DNA of 35,535 nucleotides, from the NCBI GenBank assembly GCA_918290775.1, contig CAKJZF010000017.1, positions 1 through 35,535 on the forward strand, read 5' to 3'. Below, piece by piece: positions 23,218-31,869 of the stretch (the stretch's first letter is position 1; each line of letters begins with the position of its first letter). The notes under the pieces are model-generated. The model worked only from the letters and a program-made list of their open reading frames with translations, had not been told where the DNA came from and searched no databases. Source of the DNA: Clostridiales bacterium. GTDB lineage: Bacteria; Bacillota; Clostridia; Oscillospirales; CAG-272. Made by a program: the position numbers and the translations under genes.

Positions 23218-25395
23218 TCATTTTGCCTCGGTTGTTTCTTCGGTTGTTTCCTCCGGTACTTCAGACAAGCCGAAGTAATCCCAGTTGATGGAGTTGGGGA
23301 ACTGGTTGAACACGAGAATATAGTCCTCGTAGTTTCGGAGCTTGGTCTTTGCAAATGAGGCGGGGATATAGTAATTACTCTTAACACCTGAAATTTCACT
23401 GTTGATCATCACTGCGTTCTGATTGAAGACCACAGGGATCACGGGAAGCTCATCCATCAGAAGTTTTTCTGCCTCATGGAGGAGAATCGCCTTCTGATCC
23501 GCCCATTTTGCGGATTTGTCGGTCGGCGTAATGTTAAACTCGCGGTAGATGTTTCCGACCGTCTGATAAACGGTCTCATAAAGCTCGAGCGTTTCCAACC
23601 CGAATCCCATATAAGGATTGGTTTCGGGATCGCTAAAGATCTCCTCATCAGGATCCGATTCCAGCTTGGAATAGTAGGGGATGAAATAAATCGCTTCCAT
23701 CAAATCATTGTAAGCGGTGCTGTTATATCCGGTGATGTGCGTGTAGCGGACAGGCTCGCCGTTTTCATCGAGGGTGGATTTGCCGGAGAAGCGGAGCGCA
23801 AAGCTCGAAAGCATCGCATAGGCGGTCGGTGCGTAAGCGTTATCATCGAAAACGATCGCCTCAAATGTTCCGCGCTGCAGCGACTCTGTGAACAGATCGT
23901 CGCAAACCGTTTTATCCGGGTCGGAGGTGATGCCGGCTTGAATGCGCTGGTCATTGTTGACAATGGTCTGCACCTCTTCCACCGTGACGTCAAACCCAAG
24001 CTGACCCCAAGCCTGCGCCATCTGCTTTGCCATGGCGATGTGAACCTCGTCATAGCTTGCAACACGGAGAGTGAAGGGGAAGTTTGCCGGATCGAAGTCC
24101 GCAATGTCCACTTTTGCAAGTTCTTCTTGCGCGGCGGTCAGGTTTGCGGATGCGGCAAGCAGGTCTCCGCCCGTTTTGCGGAAGGAGCCTTTCAGCCCCG
24201 ATTCAAAGATGCCGGGACCGATCAGCGCGGTTGCGGCTTTGGCATAAACGACCGAATCCGCAATGGCTTCACGATCCAAAGCAAGCGAGAGCGCCCGGCG
24301 AACATGGACGTCCGCAAAGATTTTCTCGCCGTTGATTTCAGCGTTTTCATTCAGATAGCAAACGAAGGTGGAAAGCGCGTCTGAAACTTTCGCGTTCTTG
24401 CTGACAAATTCGTTATTCCGCAGGGAAAGCGGGATCGAACCGATGTAGAAGAGCTGGTTGTTTTGATATGCTTCCAAAAGTTCTTCGTCGGTCATCGTGC
24501 AGTCAACCAAAATGCGGTAGGGCGTGACGTATTTGTCAAGTGCGTCGCGCTTCAGGTCGCGCATATAGTACTTGTTGCGTTCCAAAATAAAACTGGAAAT
24601 CTTCTGAACGTCATAGGAGCGCATGGTCGGGTTGCCGTTGCGGTCGGTGTAGCGGTAGTTGCCTTTTCCGTCCAGCGCGTTGTCGTCGCGGGCAGTGACA
24701 TTGACCGTTCTGCCCTTGTCATTTTCGGTTGTCTCCACGCTGTAGACGATCCGCTTGAGAGAGAATGGACCGTTGGTGACCAATGTAGATGCTTTTTTCG
24801 CCCAGTCGGGGTTGCCCTTGATGTTGGTGGAGAAGACTGGCGCTGTGGCGATATTGGTTAGGTTGATCAGAAACGCGTTGACGTCAACGGTGTCTTCAAA
24901 GGTGATTTTAACGATGGTGGTGGATTCGGCTTTGATCGAAGCAAGTTCGGAAACCAATCCCTCGTTGTAGGCGCGTGCGCCCTTGATGTCGTAAAGCAGA
25001 GACGCTGCGGCATACCCGTTTTCGGGAGCGAGCAGACGCGTCCACGCATAAACGCAATCCTGCGCGGTCAGAGAGAACCCGTTGCTCCATTTGGCGTTCC
25101 GAAGCGTGATCTCCATGTGATTGCCGTTGCCATCGGTAAAGGTGCGGTAGCTCTTGGCAAGTGCACATTGGATCTTGCCCGAAGAGGTGAGTGTAAAGAG
25201 CGGCTCAAAAAGCAGGCTGACCACATTGACAGCGTCGGTATTGTGGTATGCGTTTGCGGGATCAAAATCATAGATCTCATCGGTCAGAAACATGGTGATG
25301 TAGGCGCCGTCATCATCGGTGCGCGATTTGCACCCCGCGAGAACGCCGACCAACATGGTAAGACAGAGAACGAGAATCAAAATTCGCTTGATCAT
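23218..25395 (-). CDS. Peptide ABC transporter substrate-binding lipoprotein (SBP family 5)
   Basis: 725-residue extracytoplasmic solute-binding protein of the OppA/DppA type. MIKRILILVLCLTMLVGVLAGC is a lipoprotein signal with the modified Cys at 22. Family landmarks are DPANAYHNTDAVNVVSLLFEP-like and AKWSNGFSLTAQDCVYAWTRLL near the N-terminus, ARRALSLALDREAI-type (HVRRALSLALDREAIAD), and long C-terminal lobes. It is longer than the usual 500-600 aa and ends in an acidic Thr/Glu tail (PEETTEETTEAK). ATG 25395 has GGAGG 13 nt upstream, a long spacing. No permease or ATPase gene is adjacent, so partners must be encoded elsewhere. Its own promoter is at 25465-25493. Confidence 0.9.
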   Translation of the reverse strand: MIKRILILVLCLTMLVGVLAGCKSRTDDDGAYITMFLTDEIYDFDPANAYHNTDAVNVVSLLFEPLFTLTSSGKIQCALAKSYRTFTDGNGNHMEITLRNAKWSNGFSLTAQDCVYAWTRLLAPENGYAAASLLYDIKGARAYNEGLVSELASIKAESTTIVKITFEDTVDVNAFLINLTNIATAPVFSTNIKGNPDWAKKASTLVTNGPFSLKRIVYSVETTENDKGRTVNVTARDDNALDGKGNYRYTDRNGNPTMRSYDVQKISSFILERNKYYMRDLKRDALDKYVTPYRILVDCTMTDEELLEAYQNNQLFYIGSIPLSLRNNEFVSKNAKVSDALSTFVCYLNENAEINGEKIFADVHVRRALSLALDREAIADSVVYAKAATALIGPGIFESGLKGSFRKTGGDLLAASANLTAAQEELAKVDIADFDPANFPFTLRVASYDEVHIAMAKQMAQAWGQLGFDVTVEEVQTIVNNDQRIQAGITSDPDKTVCDDLFTESLQRGTFEAIVFDDNAYAPTAYAMLSSFALRFSGKSTLDENGEPVRYTHITGYNSTAYNDLMEAIYFIPYYSKLESDPDEEIFSDPETNPYMGFGLETLELYETVYQTVGNIYREFNITPTDKSAKWADQKAILLHEAEKLLMDELPVIPVVFNQNAVMINSEISGVKSNYYIPASFAKTKLRNYEDYILVFNQFPNSINWDYFGLSEVPEETTEETTEAK

Positions 25396-25464
25396 GGCAA
25401 CAGAACAACCTCCTTGCTGTAAGGAAAACCGGAAAAATCCGTTTTGCAAAATCTATACACACCT

Positions 25465-25493
25465 ATTCTATCATATTTCCCTTTGAATTTCAA
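25465..25493 (-). promoter_or_regulatory. SigA-type promoter for the substrate-binding protein gene
   Basis: Minus strand: TTGAAA (25488-25493), 17-bp spacer, TAGAAT (25465-25470). Confidence 0.75.
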
Positions 25494-25513
25494 TAGATAT
25501 CCGAAATTTTTCG

Positions 25514-25544
25514 TGTATATTTTGTGAATATTGTTGGGAAATTA
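25514..25544 (+). promoter_or_regulatory. Possible forespore (sigma-G/F-like) promoter for gpr
   Basis: TGTATA (25514-25519) fits the forespore -35 box; GAAATTA (25538-25544) is a partial match to the -10 form CATWMTA, with an 18-bp spacer. gpr is a sigma-F/G gene in other spore-formers. The match is weak, and no sigma-A promoter is visible. Confidence 0.35.
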
Positions 25545-25575
25545 CCCGTGAAGCGCGATGGAAGGGGAGAAACAA

Positions 25576-26472
25576 ATGGAAATCTATACGCATACCGATC
25601 TTGCAAGCGAAAGTGTTTCCGGGGAGGAATCGTCGCTTTCCGGCGTTTTGCAAAGCGAACGCGAGGTTGGCGGCTTCACTGTTCGGAGGATCCGCATTTG
25701 CAGCGAGGGAGCGGCGGAAAAGCTCGGGAAACCGATCGGGGACTATTTTACGCTGGATTGCGGACGCGCGGATCACATGGACGCCGACAGCCGCGAACGG
25801 CTGGCACACGTCCTTTCGGGGGAGTTGCGCGGACTTGCCGAACGATCCTGCGGAAAACCAGCAAACGCTTCACTCACCGTTTTGATCGTCGGACTCGGCA
25901 ACATTGCGCTGACCGCCGACGCCATCGGACCTCTGACGATTCGCCGCCTTACGGCGACCGCGCATCTGAAAACGCTGGAGCCGGAGCTTTACCGCTCGCT
26001 CGGCTGTTCCGCCGTTTTCCTGCTCTCGCCCGGGGTTCTCGGGCAGAGCGGAATGGAAACGGGAGTGCTTGTCCGTGCAGTGGCGGATCGGGTCTTCCCG
26101 GATTTGATCGTTGCCGTTGACGCGCTTGCCGCGCGGGATCTGGAACGCCTCGCCGCAACGATTCAGCTTTCCGACGCGGGCATCGCGCCCGGATCCGGCG
26201 TCGGGAATCGCCGGTGGGCTTTGACAAGGGAGAGCATGGGCGTTCCCGTGCTGGCGCTCGGTGTGCCGACTGTGGTCGGGTCGTCTACGCTTGTTTATGA
26301 TGCCTTGGCACGCGCGGGAATCACGGAGCCGTGCGAGGAGCTACAGGCGGTTTTGGAGAACGGACGTAATTTTTTTGTTTCGCTCAAAGAGAGCGACGAG
26401 GTGACCGAGCATGTCTGTTCCATCCTGTCGCGAGCTCTTTCTTTGGCGTTTTTGGGCGGAATGGAGCTATGA
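25576..26472 (+). CDS. gpr: Germination protease GPR
   Basis: 298-residue aspartic-type endopeptidase that degrades small acid-soluble spore proteins early in germination. Signatures: the N-terminal pro-region YTHTDLASE (family cleavage sequence TDLA-x-E), GLGNIALTADAIGP (Asp115), SPGVLGQSGMET, VAVDALAARDLERLAATIQ (Asp182) and SDAGIAPGSGVGN. The two catalytic-type Asp residues are present. GGGGAG lies 6 nt before ATG 25576; an earlier ATG at 25558 would overlap that site. The next gene is the spoIIP homologue after 56 bp, the same order as in Bacillus. Confidence 0.95.
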   Translation: MEIYTHTDLASESVSGEESSLSGVLQSEREVGGFTVRRIRICSEGAAEKLGKPIGDYFTLDCGRADHMDADSRERLAHVLSGELRGLAERSCGKPANASLTVLIVGLGNIALTADAIGPLTIRRLTATAHLKTLEPELYRSLGCSAVFLLSPGVLGQSGMETGVLVRAVADRVFPDLIVAVDALAARDLERLAATIQLSDAGIAPGSGVGNRRWALTRESMGVPVLALGVPTVVGSSTLVYDALARAGITEPCEELQAVLENGRNFFVSLKESDEVTEHVCSILSRALSLAFLGGMEL

Positions 26473-26528
26473 CCGCATAAAACCCGTCCAGATCGCATAG
26501 ATTGAAATAAAAACGGAGGATCAAATTC

Positions 26529-27587
26529 ATGGAGAACGACCCAAACAGAGAGTTGCCGCCGCCCGCCGAGCAGGTACGCTTGGAAAAACCGGTCGGGAAG
26601 CCGGTTTTCCGAATGCTTGCGTTTATCGTTTGTTTGGCAGTGCTCGTTGCGGCGTTTGCGGTCAGCGGGTTGTGGTCAAGCCGGGGTGACATCACCGAAA
26701 CGGCTTTGGGCGGGTTGTTCCACCGTCGCCGCGTTTCGGAAACGGAAAGCAATTCGACGGATGACCGTGAGCGATCCGACGAACCGACAACCACCGAAGC
26801 CTCTCCCCGCGAGGACTTGCAGCCGGACGCGCCCAAAACACGTCCAGACGGAGCGATTTCGGTTTTGGCGCAGACGATTCCCGAGGCGGATCACCCGGTT
26901 TTCGACGGAGAACCGTCGGAGTGGCGAACCGAGCTTGACGGGGAGGGTCCCGCTGTGTTGGTCATCGTCACCCGCCCGAGCGAGGCATATCTGCCTGAAT
27001 CCGCGGAGTGGATTGAAGGGGATCCGGGCGATCTGATCTGGTCGGAAGATACGGATCACGGGGTATCGCGGGTTGGGGAAACGTTTTGCCGGGTGTTGAA
27101 TGAAAACGGTATTTCTGCCTTCCTCTGCGCCGATGAAGAACCCTCGGAAAGCGTTTTGGGATCCGGCGCCCGCGCCGCGGAATTGATTGCGAAGATGCTG
27201 GAACTCTACCCCGGCGTCCGCTATGTTGTGGACATCGGTCGCGATGTTGTGACGGACGAGGCGGGGAACTATCTTCGGACTTTGACCGACGGGACAACGG
27301 ACCCGACCGCACAGATCCTCGCCGTGGTGGGAAGCGACCAAAGCGGACTTCCTTGCCCGGCATGGCACGAGAATCTTGCCTTCGCGTGCGCATTCGGCGA
27401 CCTGATGAACCACACGGTTCCAACGTCATTTCGAGGAATCGTACTGCGGGACACCCCTTGTAATCAGCAGATTGCACCGCGTTCACTTTCGCTGAAAGTC
27501 GGATCGGGAGCCAATACGGCGGAGGAAGCGGAAAGAGCCGCCGCACTTGCCGGAAGGGTTTTGGCGCAACTCTTGCTTACATCATAA
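26529..27587 (+). CDS. spoIIP: SpoIIP homologue with substituted catalytic residues
   Basis: 352 residues: cytosolic N-terminus, one membrane segment (about 27-49), an acidic low-complexity linker (60-105), and an extracytoplasmic SpoIIP domain (from about 140). In other species SpoIIP is the amidase/endopeptidase that thins septal peptidoglycan during engulfment. Conserved elements remain (SEAYLPESAEW, GVSRVGE, VVGSDQSGLPCPAWHENLAFA, NTAEEAERAAALA). The expected H-T-H before SEAYLP reads V147-T148-R149, the expected D-x-H-R-D reads D235-I-G237-R-D, and the Glu of I/V-E-V-G is Lys323. The frame is open and GGAGG lies 9 nt before the ATG, so this is an intact gene with a probably inactive active site. 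Family residues are quoted from memory. Confidence 0.85.
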   Translation: MENDPNRELPPPAEQVRLEKPVGKPVFRMLAFIVCLAVLVAAFAVSGLWSSRGDITETALGGLFHRRRVSETESNSTDDRERSDEPTTTEASPREDLQPDAPKTRPDGAISVLAQTIPEADHPVFDGEPSEWRTELDGEGPAVLVIVTRPSEAYLPESAEWIEGDPGDLIWSEDTDHGVSRVGETFCRVLNENGISAFLCADEEPSESVLGSGARAAELIAKMLELYPGVRYVVDIGRDVVTDEAGNYLRTLTDGTTDPTAQILAVVGSDQSGLPCPAWHENLAFACAFGDLMNHTVPTSFRGIVLRDTPCNQQIAPRSLSLKVGSGANTAEEAERAAALAGRVLAQLLLTS

Positions 27588-27589
27588 AG

Positions 27590-27626
27590 AAAGCCCCGCC
27601 GCTGAAGAATCAGCTGCGGGGCTTTT
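27590..27626 (+). terminator. Terminator after spoIIP
   Basis: aaagccccgc-c-gctga pairs with tcagc-t-gcggggcttt (one mismatch) around a 4-nt loop, followed by TT. The second arm can also pair with cagctga at 27630-27636, giving an alternative fold. Confidence 0.82.
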
Positions 27627-27687
27627 CTGCAGCTGATTGATTTTACAATATCGTTTTTCCAAAAAAAGAATTTTTTTGGAAAAACCA

Positions 27688-27716
27688 TTTACAAATCGGT
27701 TTTTTTGTGGTATAAT
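27688..27716 (+). promoter_or_regulatory. SigA-type promoter for the S24 repressor gene
   Basis: TTTACA (27688-27693), 17-bp spacer, TATAAT (27711-27716). Confidence 0.78.
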
Positions 27717-27746
27717 GATACCGTAACCGGAAAACGGAGGCTTTTT

Positions 27747-28562
27747 ATGGAAACCTACATCGACCGTATTAAAAAGATGAAAGCGGAGCGAAAGCTCACA
27801 AACGATCACCTATCCGAGCTTTCGGGAATCCCGCTCGGGACCTTGAGCAAGCTGATGGCAGGCATGAGCGAATCCCCCAAGCTCTCCAACATCGTTGCGA
27901 TCTGCAACGCGCTGGATTGCTCGGTGGACTATATTGTTACGGGCAACCCGGAAAACACCAACAACTACACACTTTCCAAAGACGAGATCCGCATGATGGA
28001 ACAATACCGCGAACTGGATCGCTGGGGGCGGGAGCTGACCGGCGAAGTCATCGCACGGGAAGCGGAGCGCATAGCGGCAACGAGGGTGGACGGCGACGAA
28101 AAGCCGACGGAAAAAATTGACGCGGGCACCGCACGGATTCTCAAGCCCATCAAAGCGGCGGGGCGGTTTGCCGGCGCCGAACCGCACACGGGGAAGCGCA
28201 CCGTCATGCTCTATGAATTGCCGGTTTCCGCGGGTGTCGGTGTATATTTGGATGACAGCCGTGCGGAACGCGTCAGTATACCGAACAGCGAAAAAACCGC
28301 CGAGGCGGACTATGCCTTGCGCATCAGCGGCAACAGTATGGAGCCGAAGTATCACAACGGAGACGTACTGCTGGTGCAGAATGCAGAGTCGGTTGAAGTC
28401 GGCGAAGCGGGTATTTTTCTTCTGGACGGCAACGGATTCTTCAAGATCTACGGCGGCGACCGCCTGATCTCGCTCAACCCCGAGTACGGTCCCATTCTGC
28501 TCAAGGATTTTGACAATGTCCAGTGCCGGGGGCGCGTGATCGGCAGGTTACGCAGAAAATAA
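27747..28562 (+). CDS. LexA/CI-like repressor: HTH plus S24 peptidase
   Basis: 271 residues. N-terminal XRE helix-turn-helix (about 5-65: HLSELSGIPLGTLSKLMAG, ICNALDCSVDYIVTG), a linker, then an S24 self-cleaving domain: the Ala-Gly pair in PVSAGVGVYLDD (162-163), the catalytic Ser in GNSMEP (Ser197) and the Lys in FFKIYGG (Lys233). Proteins of this layout are cleaved upon RecA activation or act as stress regulators; this one is not LexA itself, which has a winged helix of a different type. GGAGG lies 6 nt before ATG 27747. No phage genes are nearby, so it is likely a chromosomal regulator with its own promoter and terminator. Confidence 0.88.
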   Translation: METYIDRIKKMKAERKLTNDHLSELSGIPLGTLSKLMAGMSESPKLSNIVAICNALDCSVDYIVTGNPENTNNYTLSKDEIRMMEQYRELDRWGRELTGEVIAREAERIAATRVDGDEKPTEKIDAGTARILKPIKAAGRFAGAEPHTGKRTVMLYELPVSAGVGVYLDDSRAERVSIPNSEKTAEADYALRISGNSMEPKYHNGDVLLVQNAESVEVGEAGIFLLDGNGFFKIYGGDRLISLNPEYGPILLKDFDNVQCRGRVIGRLRRK

Positions 28563-28572
28563 ACAACAAAAA

Positions 28573-28623
28573 AGCGGGTGTTTCAAAAGTCGGCGACTTT
28601 TGAAACACCCGCTGGCATTTTTT
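28573..28623 (+). terminator. Terminator after the S24 repressor gene
   Basis: agcgggtgtttcaaaagt (28573-28590) pairs with acttttgaaacacccgct (28596-28613), an 18-bp stem with a 5-nt loop, and a run of six T ends at 28623. Confidence 0.93.
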
Positions 28624-28744
28624 CGGCGGCAAGGGAATGTCGCTGTTTTACCGCCATAAATGGATTCTTCTTTTATTTGCTTTTATCATAACGGATTCGG
28701 TTGGGAATTGCAAGTTCTTTTTGTGGTGAAATGTGGGTGGTGGT

Positions 28745-28771
28745 GTCAAAAAAAATCGGTTTGCATAGAAT
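28745..28771 (+). promoter_or_regulatory. Possible sigma-E-like promoter
   Basis: CATAGAAT (28764-28771) matches seven of eight bases of the mother-cell sigma-E -10 box CATACAAT, and GTCA (28745-28748) begins a partial match to its -35 box at the right distance. No sigma-A promoter is seen in 28624-28824. The remainder of that gap holds nothing else that I recognise. Confidence 0.4.
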
Positions 28772-28824
28772 GATAGCGAGGAGATTCAACTCACTCGATA
28801 AATCATAAAAGGAGATTTACGGTT

Positions 28825-29679
28825 ATGGCGGAAAACAGATTCCCGAATTTGCCGCGGGAAACGGTTTGCATCGAGACCAACCGCGTGTTGGACTCTTGCC
28901 GCGATCGGGACTGCTTTGAGAATGTTCGGGTCTATCTTTCCGATTACGGAAATGAAGTTCTCGACCGTGCAGGAGCGATCCGCGCCAAAAACGCGGAAAT
29001 TCTTTGGACCAATATCAGCATTGATCCAATCGCGTTTAACCGCGGTTTTTACGCGGTGAATATCCGGTTCTATGTTCGCGTGGAATGCGAGGTTTGCGTC
29101 GGAAAGGGCGGCGGTCACGGAGGACATGGTCAGTCGCAGGAAATTGAGGGGTTGGCGGTGCTGGAAAAGCGCGTGATCCTCTATGGCGGAGAAAACGGAA
29201 CCACCACCTTCCGCAGCAATCAGAGCGACAGCTTCTGCTCGTTTGGCAACGCGGGAGCGGGGAACCGCAACACGCCCACCGCTGTGGTGGAAGTTGTGGA
29301 TCCTGTTTTGCTCGGCGCACGGATCATGGAGCGCCCGGAGCGTCCCTGCGGTTGTTGCTGCTGCCACAACGGAGAGATTCCCGATTCGCTTCTGGAAGGG
29401 CTTCAGGCGCCTGTTATCTTTGACGATGACGATGACCGCAACCGCTTCCTGACGGTTTCTTTGGGCATTTTCTCGGTGGTGCGCCTTGTTCGCCCGGCAC
29501 AATATCTGATTCAGGCTGCCGAATACACGATTCCCGAAAAGGAATGCGTTGAGGCTTCGGAGGACGATCCCTGCCACATCTTCCGGAATATGCCGTTCCC
29601 GATGGGCGAATTTTCGACTCAAGGGTTTCAACCCGAACCCCCGCACCAGGATCGTCATTGCGGGTGCGGAAGCAATTAA
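28825..29679 (+). CDS. Uncharacterised Cys-rich protein, possible spore protein
   Basis: 284 residues, no signal peptide or membrane segment. It opens with ETVCIETNRVLDSCRDRDCF and ENVRVYLSDYG, has a His/Gly loop (GKGGGHGGHGQSQE), a cluster CGCCCCH near residue 172, a DDDDD run near 200 and ends HCGCGSN. The mix of beta-rich conserved segments and Cys clusters recalls clostridial spore-coat-associated proteins of unknown function, but I cannot assign a family. AAAGGAG lies 10 nt before ATG 28825. The possible sigma-E promoter supports mother-cell expression. It stands alone between two terminators. Confidence 0.8.
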   Translation: MAENRFPNLPRETVCIETNRVLDSCRDRDCFENVRVYLSDYGNEVLDRAGAIRAKNAEILWTNISIDPIAFNRGFYAVNIRFYVRVECEVCVGKGGGHGGHGQSQEIEGLAVLEKRVILYGGENGTTTFRSNQSDSFCSFGNAGAGNRNTPTAVVEVVDPVLLGARIMERPERPCGCCCCHNGEIPDSLLEGLQAPVIFDDDDDRNRFLTVSLGIFSVVRLVRPAQYLIQAAEYTIPEKECVEASEDDPCHIFRNMPFPMGEFSTQGFQPEPPHQDRHCGCGSN

Positions 29680-29717
29680 CAACCCGTACTGATCGCTGGT
29701 CCAAACGGCTGAAAAAA

Positions 29718-29763
29718 GAACCATCCCGACCGCATCTTTGCCTTCGGGATGGTTCACTTTTTG
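29718..29763. terminator. Bidirectional terminator downstream of the Cys-rich gene and clpX
   Basis: gaaccatcccga (29718-29729) pairs with tcgggatggttc (29744-29755), flanked by A-rich and T-rich tracts. A second hairpin, tgcgaaaaa/tttttcgca (29762-29786), sits between it and the clpX stop. Confidence 0.85.
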
Positions 29764-29788
29764 CGAAAAATACCGCGTTTTTCGCAGA

Positions 29789-31138
29789 TTACGCGTCTTT
29801 TTTCGGAGTTAAAAATTCGTTGGGAAGAACTGGGCTCGGCGGTAGATCGCGGAGCAGTGTGTAGGCGCAGTCACCGGTTCCGCGGATGCATTCCGGCGTA
29901 ATCTCCACCTTTGCAATGTCATGGCGCGAAGGGATTTCATACATCAGCTTGGTCATGGCGTTTTCCAGGATGGCACGCAGACCGCGCGCTCCCGTCCCGC
30001 GTTCGATTGCCAAATCGCCAATCGCCTGCAATGCAGCGTCCGAGAAAGTCAGCTCCACTCCGTCCATGCGGAACAGTTTCTGATACTGTCGAATCAGCGA
30101 GTTTTTCGGCTCGGTCAAAATGCGGACAAGCGCGTCACGATCCAAATCGGAAAGGGGAACAATCACGGGAATCCGTCCGACCATTTCGGGAATCATACCG
30201 AATTTCACGATGTCGTGCGGGATCACGTCCTTGAAAATACCTGTATCTTTCTTTTCGGATTTGGTCAGAATTTCTCCTCCGAACCCGATGGTGGAGTTTC
30301 CTTTGCGCCTCTCAATAACCTGCTCGAGACCTTCAAACGCGCCGCCGCAGATAAAGAGGATGTTTTGCGTGTTGATCTGAATGAATTCTTGGTTCGGGTG
30401 CTTTCTGCCGCCCTGCGGGGGAACGTTGGCAACCGTACCTTCCAGTATTTTCAACAGTGCCTGCTGAACGCCCTCGCCCGAAACGTCGCGCGTGATGGAA
30501 CGGTTTTCGCTTTTGCGGGCGATTTTATCAATCTCATCAATGTAGATGATGCCGCGCTCCGCAAGCTCGATGTCATAATCGGCGGCTTGAATCAGCCGGA
30601 GTAGAATGTTCTCCACGTCCTCGCCGACATATCCCGCTTCGGTCAGTGTGGTTGCGTCCGCGATTGCAAAGGGAACCTTCATGGTGCGCGCCAGCGTTTG
30701 GGCAAGATAGGTTTTGCCGACGCCGGTGGGACCGATCAGAAGGACGTTGCTTTTTTGCAGTTCCACATCGTCGTTCGCGTCGGATTGCTTTTGGCGATGG
30801 TTCGCTCCGCGGCCTTTTTTATCATCGTTGGAGAGAATTCGTTTATAATGGTTGTAGACGGCAACGGAGAGGGCGATTTTTGCCGGCTCCTGACCGATGA
30901 CATATTGATCGAGCGACGCTTTGATCTGTGCAGGACGGGGAAGATTGTCAAGCGTAAACGTTTTCGAGCCGGAAAGTTCTTCTTCGCTTTGCTCAATCAG
31001 GCGATTGCAGTAATCCACGCAGTAATTGCAGATGAATGTGCCTGTGGGAGAAGGAATGAAAAAATCCGCCTGACGTTCGGTTCTTCCGCAAAAGGAGCAA
31101 TGGCGCAGTCCTTTTCCGTTGCTGTTTGTGTTTGCCAT
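29789..31138 (-). CDS. clpX: ATP-dependent Clp protease ATPase subunit ClpX
   Basis: AAA+ unfoldase that feeds substrates to ClpP; 449 residues. Zinc-binding domain with C14xxC17 and C37xxC40, Walker A GPTGVGKT (136-143), Walker B IIYIDEID (197-204), the ClpP-contact loop IGF in NSTIGFGG, and sensor II region [10 protein letters not shown]. An inserted Lys/Asn/Gln-rich stretch (about 104-130) precedes Walker A. AAAGGAG lies 12 nt before ATG 31138, slightly long. It is the last gene of tig-clpP-clpX, 41 bp after clpP. Confidence 0.97.
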   Translation of the reverse strand: MANTNSNGKGLRHCSFCGRTERQADFFIPSPTGTFICNYCVDYCNRLIEQSEEELSGSKTFTLDNLPRPAQIKASLDQYVIGQEPAKIALSVAVYNHYKRILSNDDKKGRGANHRQKQSDANDDVELQKSNVLLIGPTGVGKTYLAQTLARTMKVPFAIADATTLTEAGYVGEDVENILLRLIQAADYDIELAERGIIYIDEIDKIARKSENRSITRDVSGEGVQQALLKILEGTVANVPPQGGRKHPNQEFIQINTQNILFICGGAFEGLEQVIERRKGNSTIGFGGEILTKSEKKDTGIFKDVIPHDIVKFGMIPEMVGRIPVIVPLSDLDRDALVRILTEPKNSLIRQYQKLFRMDGVELTFSDAALQAIGDLAIERGTGARGLRAILENAMTKLMYEIPSRHDIAKVEITPECIRGTGDCAYTLLRDLPPSPVLPNEFLTPKKDA

Positions 31139-31179
31139 GATCGTCCATGACTCCTTTCTGTGAAAACCTGACTGGATAA

Positions 31180-31788
31180 TTATCTGTGGGTCAGAATCTT
31201 GTCGATCAAACCGTACTCCAGTGCTTGCTGTGCCGTCATGAAATGATCGCGGTCGGTATCCTTTTCGATGTCCTCAATCGGCTTTCCCGTATTCCCGGCA
31301 AGAATTTCGTTGAGCGTGCGCTTGATGCGCAGGATCTGTTCCGCCTGAATCTGAATGTCGGTTGCCTGACCCTTTGCGCCGCCGAGCGGCTGATGGATCA
31401 TGATCTCGCTGTGGGGAAGCGCGATGCGCTTGCCCTTGGCGCCCGAGGAGAGCAGAAACGCACCCATGCTCGCCGCCATACCGATGCAGATGGTTGAAAC
31501 ATCGCATTTGATGAAGTTCATGGTGTCGTAAATTGCCATACCGGCGGTCACGGACCCACCGGGGGAGTTGATATAGAAGGAAATATCCTTGTCGGGATCC
31601 TGCGCCTCCAAGAAGAGCATTTGCGCCACGACCAGCGACGCGGTGGTGTCGTTCACCTCATCCGAAAGAAAGACGATGCGGTCATTGAGCAGGCGGGAAA
31701 AAATGTCATAGGAGCGTTCGCCGCGGTTGGTCTGCTCAACCACCATAGGGACGAGGGCGTTTTGGGCGTTGTTTCGAATGTCAAACAT
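31180..31788 (-). CDS. clpP: ATP-dependent Clp protease proteolytic subunit ClpP
   Basis: Serine peptidase of 202 residues that forms the degradation barrel used with ClpX. The catalytic triad is Ser107 (GMAASMGA), His132 (MIHQPLGG) and Asp181 (DTDRDHFM); INSPGGSV is the substrate-strand signature. ATG 31788 has AAAGGA 11 nt upstream and gives the usual N-terminus ([20 protein letters not shown]); earlier in-frame starts have no ribosome site. Confidence 0.97.
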   Translation of the reverse strand: MFDIRNNAQNALVPMVVEQTNRGERSYDIFSRLLNDRIVFLSDEVNDTTASLVVAQMLFLEAQDPDKDISFYINSPGGSVTAGMAIYDTMNFIKCDVSTICIGMAASMGAFLLSSGAKGKRIALPHSEIMIHQPLGGAKGQATDIQIQAEQILRIKRTLNEILAGNTGKPIEDIEKDTDRDHFMTAQQALEYGLIDKILTHR

Positions 31789-31820
31789 GAAATGTAGAGT
31801 CCTTTCTTTGAATTTCGTTT

Positions 31821-31864
31821 GAAAATCGGGAGCCGAAAACAGCAAGACCGTTTCCGACTCCCGA
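31821..31864 (-). terminator. Hairpin between tig and clpP
   Basis: Minus strand: TCGGGAGTCG (31855-31864) pairs with CGGCTCCCGA (31826-31835, one G-U), followed by TTTTC. It begins 5 bp after the tig stop. The short U-run suggests partial termination, which would set clpP/clpX levels relative to tig. Confidence 0.65.
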
Positions 31865-31869
31865 CGGGA

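Noticed and set aside
22803-23221. Open frames across the pheS upstream region
   Set aside because: The sequence is a T-box leader; the T-box consensus and terminator explain it.
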